Part shown: one piece after another, positions 8,116 to 13,420 of the stretch | How positions within the stretch are numbered: position 1 is the stretch's first letter | Layout: the number at the start of each line of letters is the position of its first letter | Assembly (NCBI GenBank): GCA_964292295.1 | Contig: CAXYVC010000073.1 | Location: forward strand, 1 to 13,420 | Direction: 5' to 3' | DNA from: CAXYVC01 sp964292295 | Lineage (GTDB): Bacteria > Acidobacteriota > Holophagae > Holophagales > Holophagaceae | Length of the DNA stretch: 13,420 nt | Notes under the pieces: model-generated | The model's database searches: none | Seen by the model: the letters and a program-made list of their open reading frames with translations, nothing else | What the model was told of the DNA's origin: nothing | Translations under genes and position numbers: made by a program

Positions 8116-9453
8116 GTGGCCCTCGGCGAGGGGCGCGACCAGGATCTCCTCGACACCCTGCACCGGGAGCTGGAGGCCCTGCGCGACGAGCAGCCGGAGA
8201 ACGCCACCCACCGGAGGAGCCTCGGTTTCCTGCGCCTCCTCCAGCAGCGGCCGGACGACGCGGAGCGTGCCCTCCGCCAGGCCATGGAGCGCCTGGGGCA
8301 GGATCCGCGCACGCTCGAGCTCATGGGGCTCCTGGCCCTCCAGCGGGACGAGCCCGCGGAGGCCAAGGTCTGGATCCTCAAGGCCCTCACGCTTCAGCCG
8401 AAGGAGCCGCGGACGCTGCGCCTGCTGGGCCTCGCCTGCGCGGGCCTGGACGACGTGAAGGGCGCCGAGGCCAGCTTCGTGGCGGCGCTGGACGTGGACG
8501 CGCACTACTTCTGGGGCTGGCACAGCCTGGGCGAGTCGCTGCTGAAGCGCGGGGAGATCCAGGACGGCCTGCGCTGCCTGAACCGCGCCCGCGCCATCCA
8601 GCCGGCGGAACCCGCCAGCTACCTCATCCTCAGCGAGCTCTTCTCCCAGCAGGGTCACCTGGAGCTGGCCCAGGGCGAGCTGCACCGCCTGATGCTCCTG
8701 GCTCCGCCCGCGCCCGTGCTGGCGGAGGCCTACGGCCTGCTGGGCGAGCTGCGCCGGGACATGGGCGATCCGGATGGCGCCGTGAGCTACTTCAGCATGG
8801 CCGCGGAGACGGACCAGGCCTCCCCGAACCCCTGGGTGGCCCTGGGCGAGCTGGCGCGCGCCTCCGAGCGCTGGGAGGACGCCCTGCGCTGCTACCGCGA
8901 GGCCCTGGACCGGGATCCCGGCGCTGCGGACCTCCAGGTGGAACTCGGCTACGTGCTGCTGAAGACCGGCCAGGTCGAGGAGGCGGAACACGCCTTCCTG
9001 GCGGCCCTGGAATCCGATCCCTCCGAGTACAGCGCCTACCTTGGCCTCTCCGAGCTCGCCCGCCGGGCGGGCCGGCGGGAGGACCAGCTCCGCATGGTGA
9101 AGGAGGCCATGGTCCTCGCGCCGGAGGATCCGGACGTGTGGAACGCCCAGGGCGTCGCCCTGGAGGTCACCGGCGATCTGGCAGGCGCCACCGCCGCCTA
9201 CCAGAAGGTGCTGCGCCTCGCGCCCACCCACCGCAAGGCCGCGAACAACCTGGGATTCATCCTCGAGAAGCGCGCGAAGGCCGGAGAGCCCGGCCTCCAG
9301 GAGCAGGCCGTCGAGGCCTGGAAGCGCCGCCTGCTCCTGTGCCGGGACGAGGGCCAGAGCCTGAAGATGGCCATGGAGCATCTCGCCGGCCTGGGCGTCG
9401 ACGAGACCACGGTGCGGCGCTGGCTGGACCGGGAGCGCGCCCCCGAGGCGTAG
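8116..9453 (+). CDS. Tetratricopeptide-repeat protein (body; true N-terminus probably upstream in another frame)
   Basis: The uninterrupted frame from GTG 8116 encodes 445 residues, almost entirely TPR helical hairpins, roughly ten or eleven units of about 34 residues. Clear examples are WVALGELARASERWEDALRC followed by YREALDRDP, and LQVELGYVLLKTGQVEEAEH followed by AFLAALESDP. Such solenoids bind other proteins; no catalytic domain, signal peptide or membrane segment is visible, so a cytoplasmic scaffold role is the most that can be inferred. GTG 8116 has no Shine-Dalgarno, and TPR-like sequence continues upstream of it in the same frame (AEAARILDQLLAEDRHHGEA), so it is a bookkeeping start only. 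The likely real start is ATG 7907, reached through a frame change in 7942-8020. The stop is TAG at 9451-9453. I cannot assign a specific function. Confidence 0.8.
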   Translation: MALGEGRDQDLLDTLHRELEALRDEQPENATHRRSLGFLRLLQQRPDDAERALRQAMERLGQDPRTLELMGLLALQRDEPAEAKVWILKALTLQPKEPRTLRLLGLACAGLDDVKGAEASFVAALDVDAHYFWGWHSLGESLLKRGEIQDGLRCLNRARAIQPAEPASYLILSELFSQQGHLELAQGELHRLMLLAPPAPVLAEAYGLLGELRRDMGDPDGAVSYFSMAAETDQASPNPWVALGELARASERWEDALRCYREALDRDPGAADLQVELGYVLLKTGQVEEAEHAFLAALESDPSEYSAYLGLSELARRAGRREDQLRMVKEAMVLAPEDPDVWNAQGVALEVTGDLAGATAAYQKVLRLAPTHRKAANNLGFILEKRAKAGEPGLQEQAVEAWKRRLLLCRDEGQSLKMAMEHLAGLGVDETTVRRWLDRERAPEA

Positions 9454-9460
9454 CCTCGTT

Positions 9461-9498
9461 GCCGGCGCCCTGCCCGCGCAATGCGCAGGGGCGCCGGC
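9461..9498 (+). terminator. Strong GC hairpin after the TPR gene (terminator-like, no U-tract)
   Basis: GCCGGCGCCC (9461-9470) pairs perfectly with GGGCGCCGGC (9489-9498), and inner TGC/GCA pairing can extend the stem. It lies 7 bases after the TPR stop. No run of T follows, so it may be a weak or factor-assisted terminator, or an mRNA 3'-end stabiliser. Confidence 0.5.
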
Positions 9499-9508
9499 GC
9501 GCGGAGCC

Positions 9509-9517
9509 TGTTATGAT
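9509..9517 (+). promoter_or_regulatory. Extended -10 promoter candidate for secG
   Basis: TGTTATGAT contains the extended -10 TG dinucleotide (9509-9510) and TATGAT (9512-9517), five of six matches to TATAAT. No TTGACA-like -35 is present at normal spacing, which is typical of extended -10 promoters. Transcription would start near 9524, leaving a very short leader containing GGAG (9527-9530). Confidence 0.45.
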
Positions 9518-9535
9518 GACGGGTTCGGAGCATTC

Positions 9536-9847
9536 ATGAACCCGTTCCTGATCACCCTCCACATCCTCACCAGCGTCCTGCTCATCGGCGCCATCCTGCT
9601 CCAGCCCGGCGCCAAGGGCGGCGGCCTGGGAGCCACCTTCGGCGGAGGCGGCGCGAACTCGGCCTTCGGGGCCCAGGGTGCGGCGCCGGTCCTCGCCAAG
9701 CTCACCTACTGGCTGGCGGGCATCTTCATGGCCACCAGCCTTCTCATCGAGGTCTTCATCGTGAGCAGCCAGCGCTCCGTCATCGAGAAGGTGGGAGGGG
9801 CGAAGCCCGCCGCTTCCGCGCCGGCCTCCCAGCCCCCGGCGAAGTGA
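9536..9847 (+). CDS. secG: SecG, preprotein translocase subunit
   Basis: SecG is the small accessory subunit of the SecYEG channel and helps SecA-driven export. The 103-residue product has two membrane segments (about 4-22 and 57-77). Between them is the family's hallmark glycine-rich loop, LLQPGAKGGGLGATFGGG (about 21-38), then FGAQGA and LAKLTYWLA. The C-terminal tail (about 88-103) is rich in Ala, Pro and Ser, which is common in SecG. The ATG has GGAG five bases upstream (9527-9530). The gene lies between the TPR gene and a tRNA-Leu gene. A SecG-tRNA-Leu pairing also occurs in other bacteria such as E. coli. Confidence 0.95.
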   Translation: MNPFLITLHILTSVLLIGAILLQPGAKGGGLGATFGGGGANSAFGAQGAAPVLAKLTYWLAGIFMATSLLIEVFIVSSQRSVIEKVGGAKPAASAPASQPPAK

Positions 9848-9872
9848 GTTCCAGCAATATCCAGATCCAGGA

Positions 9873-9901
9873 TTGACGGGCGTCCCCGTCTATGGCATCC
9901 T
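9873..9901 (+). promoter_or_regulatory. Promoter candidate for tRNA-Leu
   Basis: TTGACG (9873-9878), five of six matches to the -35 consensus, is followed after 17 bases by CATCCT (9896-9901), a weak -10. The implied start near 9908 sits just upstream of the mature 5' end at 9916. The weak -10 limits confidence, and co-transcription from the secG promoter is also possible. Confidence 0.4.
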
Positions 9902-9915
9902 TTGATTTCCGCCTT

Positions 9916-10001
9916 GCCCGCGTGGTGAAATTGGTAGACACGCCATCTTGAGGGGGTGGTGGCCACAAGCCGTAGCAGTTCGAGTCTGCTCGCGGGCACC
10001 A
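9916..10001 (+). tRNA. tRNA-Leu (anticodon GAG)
   Basis: A complete class II (long variable arm) tRNA is visible. The acceptor stem is GCCCGCG (9916-9922) with CGCGGGC (9991-9997), discriminator A9998, and an encoded CCA at 9999-10001. The D-arm contains AATTGGTAGAC. The anticodon stem CCATC/GGTGG encloses loop TTGAGGG (9948-9954) with anticodon GAG at 9950-9952, which reads CUC and CUU. The variable arm is 9960-9973 with a GGC/GCC stem. The T-arm is AGCAG-TTCGAGT-CTGCT (9974-9990). CUC is used heavily in this GC-rich window. It is followed at once by an intrinsic terminator. Confidence 0.97.
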
Positions 10002-10005
10002 AACG

Positions 10006-10030
10006 AAAGCGCTCCCCCGGGAGCGCTTTT
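10006..10030 (+). terminator. Intrinsic terminator of tRNA-Leu
   Basis: AAAGCGCTCC (10006-10015) and GGAGCGCTTT (10020-10029) form a perfect 10-bp stem with a 4-base loop. The 3' arm ends in a TTTT run at 10027-10030. It begins 5 bases after the tRNA CCA and ends 18 bases before the mutY ATG. Confidence 0.85.
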
Positions 10031-10048
10031 CCGTAGTTGGAGCTGTCC

Positions 10049-11155
10049 ATGCAGGCCCCTTCCGACGCGTTCCTTGCGCCCCTGGCCCCCTGGTTCGAGC
10101 GCGTGCGCCGCGAGCTGCCCTGGCGCGCCCGGGACCTGGATGCTCCCCACCCGGATCCCTGGGCGGTGCTCGTCTCCGAAGTCATGCTCCAGCAGACGCA
10201 GGTGACGGCCGTGGTGCCCTTCTTCCTCCGCTGGATGGCGCGCTTCCCGGCCCCCGCCTGCGCGGCGGAGGCGGATCCGGACGAGGTGCACAAGCTGTGG
10301 GAGGGCCTCGGCTACTACCGCCGCGCGCGCAATCTCCAGGCCTGCGCCGCCGCCCTGGCCACCTCGGGGTGGCCGACGGACCTGCCCGGCCTCCTGGCAC
10401 TGCCGGGCCTCGGCCCCTACACCGCTGCGGCGGTCGCGGCCATCGCCTTCCAGCGGCCCGAAGCCGCGCTGGACGGCAACGCCTTCCGCCTCCTGGCGCG
10501 CCTGCTGGCCCTTCCCGAGGATCCACGCGGAAAGGCCGGTGCGCTCCGCGTGTGGCTCCGCCCCGCCCTGGCCTCCCACGGCCCCTCGCGCATGACCCAG
10601 GCGGTGATGGAGCTGGGCGCCACCCTCTGCGGCCCCGGCACCCCCCGCTGCGGGGACTGCCCCTTGAGCGACCGCTGCGCGGCGCGGCAGCGGGGCATCC
10701 AGGCCACGCTGCCCGTCACCCCGCCTCGCCGCCCGCCCCGGGAGCTGGACCTGCTCCTTGCGGCCGTCGGGGCCGAGGGGCACTGGCTCCTGCACCGGCC
10801 CGCCGCCCGCGGCCTCCTGGCGGGGCTGTGGAGCTGGCCCCGCCTCGAGGCTCCCGGGCCGTCGGCCCCCGCGGATGGGAGTGCCCCACAGCAGCAGGAG
10901 GTCGGAACCTGGGAGGGCTGGACCCAGGCCTACACCCACCGGCGCGAGCGGGTCCAGCCCCTGCTCCTGCGGCTCTCCCGTCGCTTCCAAGCGGCCGAGG
11001 GCCTCGCCTGGATCCCGGAGGAGGCGCTGGAGGGCCTCCCCATGGGACGCCGCGACCAGCGCCTGCGGGACCTTCTCGGCCAGCCCCCCCGGGAAGGAGG
11101 GGCGCCGGAAGGTCTCGCGGCGCTCCTGGCCGCGGTACGGGCCTCGGGCTCCTAG
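10049..11155 (+). CDS. mutY: MutY, A/G-specific adenine DNA glycosylase
   Basis: MutY removes adenine mispaired with 8-oxoguanine, preventing G:C to T:A changes. The product is 368 residues. VSEVMLQQTQV holds the catalytic Glu (E44). The helix-hairpin-helix LPGLGPYTAAA (about 118-128) is followed by the catalytic Asp (D142) in LDGNAFRLLARL. The 4Fe-4S ligands are C194-x6-C201-x2-C204-x5-C210, matching the family spacing. The C-terminal NUDIX-like domain that recognises oxoguanine begins around 230, with RPAARGLLAGLWSWP. The ATG at 10049 has GGAG six bases upstream (10039-10042); an in-frame TTG at 10037 is less likely because it would include the Shine-Dalgarno. The start lies 19 bases after the tRNA-Leu terminator, so mutY may depend on read-through. 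Its TAG overlaps the convergent ybgF stop in a shared CTAG. Confidence 0.95.
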   Translation: MQAPSDAFLAPLAPWFERVRRELPWRARDLDAPHPDPWAVLVSEVMLQQTQVTAVVPFFLRWMARFPAPACAAEADPDEVHKLWEGLGYYRRARNLQACAAALATSGWPTDLPGLLALPGLGPYTAAAVAAIAFQRPEAALDGNAFRLLARLLALPEDPRGKAGALRVWLRPALASHGPSRMTQAVMELGATLCGPGTPRCGDCPLSDRCAARQRGIQATLPVTPPRRPPRELDLLLAAVGAEGHWLLHRPAARGLLAGLWSWPRLEAPGPSAPADGSAPQQQEVGTWEGWTQAYTHRRERVQPLLLRLSRRFQAAEGLAWIPEEALEGLPMGRRDQRLRDLLGQPPREGGAPEGLAALLAAVRASGS

Positions 11156-11877
11156 AAGCCGAGCTCCTCGAGTTCCTGGGTCGCGGTGCGGGCCTCGGGC
11201 GTGCCCCGGAAGCCGGAGGCCAGTTCCTTGAAGCCCTGCACGGCGGCGGGCTTGAGCCCCAGCTTCAGCAGGGACTGGGCGCGCTTCAGCTTTGCGGGCA
11301 GGAACTGGGCCGAGGCCGCGTGGCTGCGGATGATCTCGTCGAAGGTGCCCTTCGCCTTGTCGAAGGCCTTCTGGTTGTACTGGCAGAGGCCCAGGAAGAA
11401 GAGGGCGTCGGGCCTCCGCGCCCCGGAGGGGTGGGTCTTCAGGAAGAGTTCCAGGGACTCGGCGGCGAGGGCGTAGTTCCCCCGGTTGTAGTCGAGGATT
11501 GCCGCGTTGTAGGCCTTTTCCTCGTCGCTGGAGGGCTGGGGCGCGACGGCAGCGCCCTCGGGGGCCTTCCCGGCCCGCGTCCGCGGCAGCTCTCCGACGC
11601 GGTTGTTCAGGGCGCGGGTGCTGTCCTGGAGCTGCCGGAGGGTCTCCTGGAGATCCGCGCGGAAGCGGCGGTCCAGGTTGCGGGCCTCGCCGGCGGCGTT
11701 CCGCTCGGTCTCCGCCTTGGCGTTGGCATCCTCCGCCTCCCGGCGCAGCTTGAAGACCTCGATCTTCAGCTCGGAGAGCTCCTGCTCGACGCGCTTCAGC
11801 TGTTCTCCGGAATTGCAGCCCACGGCAAGCAGCAGCGCCGCGGAACCGAGGACGACACGGGTGGCATGTCTGCGCAT
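11152..11877 (-). CDS. ybgF: YbgF/CpoB-like Tol-Pal-associated TPR lipoprotein
   Basis: The 241-residue product has a lipoprotein signal: basic MRRHATR, a hydrophobic stretch, then LLLAVGC with C21 as the likely lipidated residue and Asn at +2, consistent with outer-membrane sorting. A long heptad-rich helix (about 25-97) should form a coiled coil. After a Pro/Ala-rich linker (about 98-117), three TPR-type hairpins follow (about 119-236), including AYNAAILDYNRGNYALAAES and ALFFLGLCQYNQKAFDKAKG. This coiled-coil plus TPR layout, directly after tolB and pal, is that of YbgF/CpoB, which links Tol-Pal to peptidoglycan synthesis during division in E. coli. E. coli CpoB is periplasmic rather than lipidated, so the lipobox is a difference. 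The start is supported by a perfect AAGGAGG at 11882-11888, four bases from the ATG. Confidence 0.88.
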   Translation of the reverse strand: MRRHATRVVLGSAALLLAVGCNSGEQLKRVEQELSELKIEVFKLRREAEDANAKAETERNAAGEARNLDRRFRADLQETLRQLQDSTRALNNRVGELPRTRAGKAPEGAAVAPQPSSDEEKAYNAAILDYNRGNYALAAESLELFLKTHPSGARRPDALFFLGLCQYNQKAFDKAKGTFDEIIRSHAASAQFLPAKLKRAQSLLKLGLKPAAVQGFKELASGFRGTPEARTATQELEELGF

Positions 11878-11881
11878 GGTT

Positions 11882-11888
11882 CCTCCTT
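11882..11888 (-). promoter_or_regulatory. Perfect Shine-Dalgarno of ybgF
   Basis: The minus strand reads AAGGAGG with a 4-base spacer (AACC) to the ATG at 11877. It is the strongest ribosome-binding site in the window and lies 16 bases downstream of the pal terminator. Confidence 0.8.
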
Positions 11889-11903
11889 GTTCATCAGCCT
11901 GCG

Positions 11904-11936
11904 AAAAGAGCGGAGACCGGAAGGTCTCCGCTCTTT
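11904..11936 (-). terminator. Intrinsic terminator between pal and ybgF
   Basis: On the minus strand a 14-bp perfect stem, AAAGAGCGGAGACC (11936-11923) with GGTCTCCGCTCTTT (11918-11905), closes a TTCC loop; with T11904 the 3' side ends in TTTT. It begins 17 bases after the pal stop and ends 26 bases before the ybgF ATG. It should separate pal from ybgF at least in part. Confidence 0.85.
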
Positions 11937-11952
11937 CCGGACGCGCGGGGAC

Positions 11953-12564
11953 CTACTGGAGCTTGAACTCGCAGCGGCGGTTCACCAGCCAGCTCTCCTC
12001 GTCCTTGCCCTGCACCTTGGGGCGCTCCTTGCCGTAGCTGATCGTGGCGAGGCGATCCTCGGACACGCCCAGGCCGGCGAGGTACTTCTTGGTGGCGTTG
12101 GCGCGGCTCTCGCCCAGGGCCAGGTTGTACTCCACGGTGCCGCGCTCGTCGCAGTGGCCCTCGAGCTGGAGCTTGGCCTCGGGATAGGCCTTCAGGAAGT
12201 CGGCGATGGCCTGCAGCTTCGGCTTGTCGGCCTCGCGGATGGCGGACTTGTCGAAGGCGAAGTTGATGTCCTTGAGGGCGGCCTCGGCAGCCTTCTTGTA
12301 GGCCTCGAGCTTGCGGGCCTCCTCGGCCTTGCGATCCTCCTCGGCCTTGCGGCGGGCCTCTTCCTCGGCCTTCAGGCGGGCCTCTTCCTCGGCCTTGCGG
12401 CGAGCCTCTTCCTCGGCCTTGCGGCGGGCCTCTTCCTCGGCCTTCTGCTTGGCCAGCTCCTCGGCGCTCGGGCCCTGCTGCACGGGTTCGGGCTTCTTGC
12501 AGGCGATGCCCGCAGCCAGGGCGCCGACCACGGCGAGGGTGATCAGGTTGCGCGAGATACGCAT
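11953..12564 (-). CDS. pal: Pal, peptidoglycan-associated outer-membrane lipoprotein
   Basis: Pal anchors the outer membrane to peptidoglycan and partners TolB and TolA. The chosen ATG (12564) has GGAGG seven bases upstream and opens directly on the signal MRISRNLITLAVVGALAAG; an in-frame start at 12618 would add an unlikely leader. C22 (AGIAC) is the likely lipidated residue, though Gly at -3 is not the preferred Leu. Residues 41-78 are tandem KAEEEARR repeats within a charged helix (about 35-97). The OmpA-like domain (about 99-203) has DINFAFDKSAI, the Pal signature EGHCDERGTVEYNLALGE (135-152), and the NRR (195-197) near the C-terminus, both parts of the diaminopimelate-binding site. The product is 203 residues, longer than many Pal proteins because of the repeat helix. 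It sits 63 bases after tolB. Confidence 0.95.
   Translation of the reverse strand: MRISRNLITLAVVGALAAGIACKKPEPVQQGPSAEELAKQKAEEEARRKAEEEARRKAEEEARLKAEEEARRKAEEDRKAEEARKLEAYKKAAEAALKDINFAFDKSAIREADKPKLQAIADFLKAYPEAKLQLEGHCDERGTVEYNLALGESRANATKKYLAGLGVSEDRLATISYGKERPKVQGKDEESWLVNRRCEFKLQ
12339..12444 (-). repeat. 24-bp in-frame tandem repeat within pal
   Basis: Four full 24-base units start at 12339, 12363, 12387 and 12411, with a partial fifth at 12435. Units one and four are identical; the others differ by one to two bases. Each encodes KAEEEARR or a variant, so copy-number change would keep the reading frame and lengthen or shorten the helix by eight residues. Confidence 0.9.
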
Positions 12565-12627
12565 GTGTGGACCTCCAGTTGGGATGAGTTTAGCAACGCC
12601 CGCGAGGGGCAGGATCAAGGAAATTCC

Positions 12628-13420
12628 TCACCGGGATCGCGCCCAGCGCGGACTTTGACACCCCGAGAACTCGGTCAGCCTGCGCAGGCCGTTCCCCGAG
12701 AGGTCGATGGTGAAGAGCTGCATGCCGCCGCGGCTGCCGCTCGTGAACACGATGCGGCGCTCGTCCGGGCTCCAGTCCGGGTTCTCGGAGGAGGCCACGC
12801 CCGTGGTGATCTGGTAGGCCTTCCCCTCCCCCAGCTTGTAGACGAAGAGGTCGAACTTCCCTTCGAAGCGCGACACGTAGGCGATCATGCTGCCGCCGGG
12901 GCTCCAGGAGGGGCTCTCGTTGTAGTTCCCCTCGGTGGTGAGGCGGCGCACGTTGGAGCCGTCGTCCTCCATCAGGTAGATCTGGGGCGTGCCGCTGCGG
13001 TCGCTGGTGAAGGCGAGCTGCGTGCCCGCGGGATTCCAGCAGGGGCTCGTGTTGATGCAGTTGCTGTCCGTCAGCCGGCGGGCGCGCCCCGTGGCGAGAT
13101 CCAGCACCACGATGTCGCTGTTCCCCCGACGGTCCCCCTGAACGAAGGCGAGGCGCCGGCCGTCGGGGCTCCAGGCGGGCGCGTAGCAGTGCCCCTCGGT
13201 CTTGCCTCCCGCGGGGTACAGCTTCACGTGGGGACCGCCCGGCTTCCGCTGGCCCCAGATCTCGGGGCTCCCGCCCTTGTAGGTCATGTAGGCCAGGCGC
13301 CCATCCGCCGCCACCGTGGGGCTCAGGGTCAGGCTGCGGTGGTGGGTGAGCTGGACGGCGTTGGAGCCGTCACGATCCAGCTGCCAGAGCTCCTTGGTGC
13401 CCTGGCCGGCGGCCCGCACG
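12628..13420 (-). CDS. tolB: TolB, Tol-Pal system periplasmic beta-propeller protein, 5' end cut by window edge
   Basis: The frame is open from the right edge to TGA at 12628, giving 264 residues of the C-terminal part; whole TolB proteins are about 400-450. The sequence is a series of PD40/WD40-like propeller blades. Each has an Asp-Gly-Ser or similar turn, LT, and a P.WSPDG-type strand: APAWSPDGRRLAFVQGD, SPCWNPAGTQLAFTSDRSG, SPSWSPGGSMIAYVSRFEG and NPDWSPDERRIVFTSGSRGG. Repeats such as QIYLMEDDGSNVRRLT and QLFTIDLSGNGLRRLT are characteristic of TolB, which docks on Pal and TolA. The signal peptide, the N-terminal alpha/beta domain and the true start lie beyond the edge. tolA, tolR and tolQ are probably upstream. 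The GTG at 13419 is internal, not a start. Confidence 0.93.
   Translation of the reverse strand, partial: VRAAGQGTKELWQLDRDGSNAVQLTHHRSLTLSPTVAADGRLAYMTYKGGSPEIWGQRKPGGPHVKLYPAGGKTEGHCYAPAWSPDGRRLAFVQGDRRGNSDIVVLDLATGRARRLTDSNCINTSPCWNPAGTQLAFTSDRSGTPQIYLMEDDGSNVRRLTTEGNYNESPSWSPGGSMIAYVSRFEGKFDLFVYKLGEGKAYQITTGVASSENPDWSPDERRIVFTSGSRGGMQLFTIDLSGNGLRRLTEFSGCQSPRWARSR

Noticed and set aside
7873..9381. 502-codon minus-strand frame opposite the TPR gene
   Set aside because: It is the mirror of the TPR body; the plus-strand frame has regular 34-residue TPR periodicity and this one has no recognisable domain.
7701..9539. 612-codon plus-strand frame spanning the reductase end and TPR gene
   Set aside because: Out of frame with both recognised proteins and strongly Gly/Pro/Arg-rich; a composition artefact.
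12565..12618. Longer Pal start at 12618
   Set aside because: It would place 18 residues before the signal peptide and ignore the GGAGG Shine-Dalgarno seven bases before the ATG at 12564.
1..13420. CRISPR arrays, insertion sequences, phage or defence genes
   Set aside because: I looked for spaced direct repeats, transposase motifs and terminal inverted repeats and saw none; the only tandem repeat is the coding one in pal.

Overview
The window reads as ordinary chromosomal core genome of a very GC-rich diderm (Gram-negative-type) bacterium. The TolB-Pal-YbgF cell-envelope block, two lipoprotein signals, SecG and RecBC all fit a didermal cell. The mix of genes, high GC and codon use would suit an Acidobacteriota (Holophaga/Geothrix-like) or deltaproteobacterial-type genome. 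That taxonomic guess is inference only, because no rRNA or other phylogenetic marker was compared.

Layout. Positions 1-6248 (minus strand) hold recC followed by recB, joined by a 1-base stop/start overlap; recB runs off the left edge just inside its nuclease domain. Positions 6351-7876 (plus) hold ruvA and a D-2-hydroxyacid (glyoxylate/hydroxypyruvate-type) reductase that overlap by 4 bases. Positions 7907-9453 (plus) hold a long TPR-repeat protein whose 5' end is out of frame with its body. Positions 9536-10001 (plus) hold secG and tRNA-Leu(GAG), each with a plausible promoter, and the tRNA is followed by a clear intrinsic terminator. mutY (10049-11155, plus) starts 19 bases after that terminator. 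The right end (minus strand) carries tolB (cut by the window edge), pal and a ybgF/cpoB-like gene in the classical Tol-Pal order, with an intrinsic terminator between pal and ybgF.

How the genes relate. RecBC and RuvA act in the same route, double-strand-break processing followed by Holliday-junction migration, and are transcribed away from each other from a shared 102-base gap. MutY is a separate base-excision enzyme. TolB, Pal and YbgF act together at the outer membrane and peptidoglycan during division. SecG belongs to the Sec translocon that exports TolB, Pal and YbgF.

I found no mobile element, CRISPR array, phage gene or defence island, and nothing I would call a new system. The points most worth a second look are the apparent frameshift near a run of seven G in the TPR gene, a hairpin that buries that gene's Shine-Dalgarno, the TolA-like charged helix inserted in Pal, and the recurring placement of a hairpin immediately before the next gene's ribosome-binding site.
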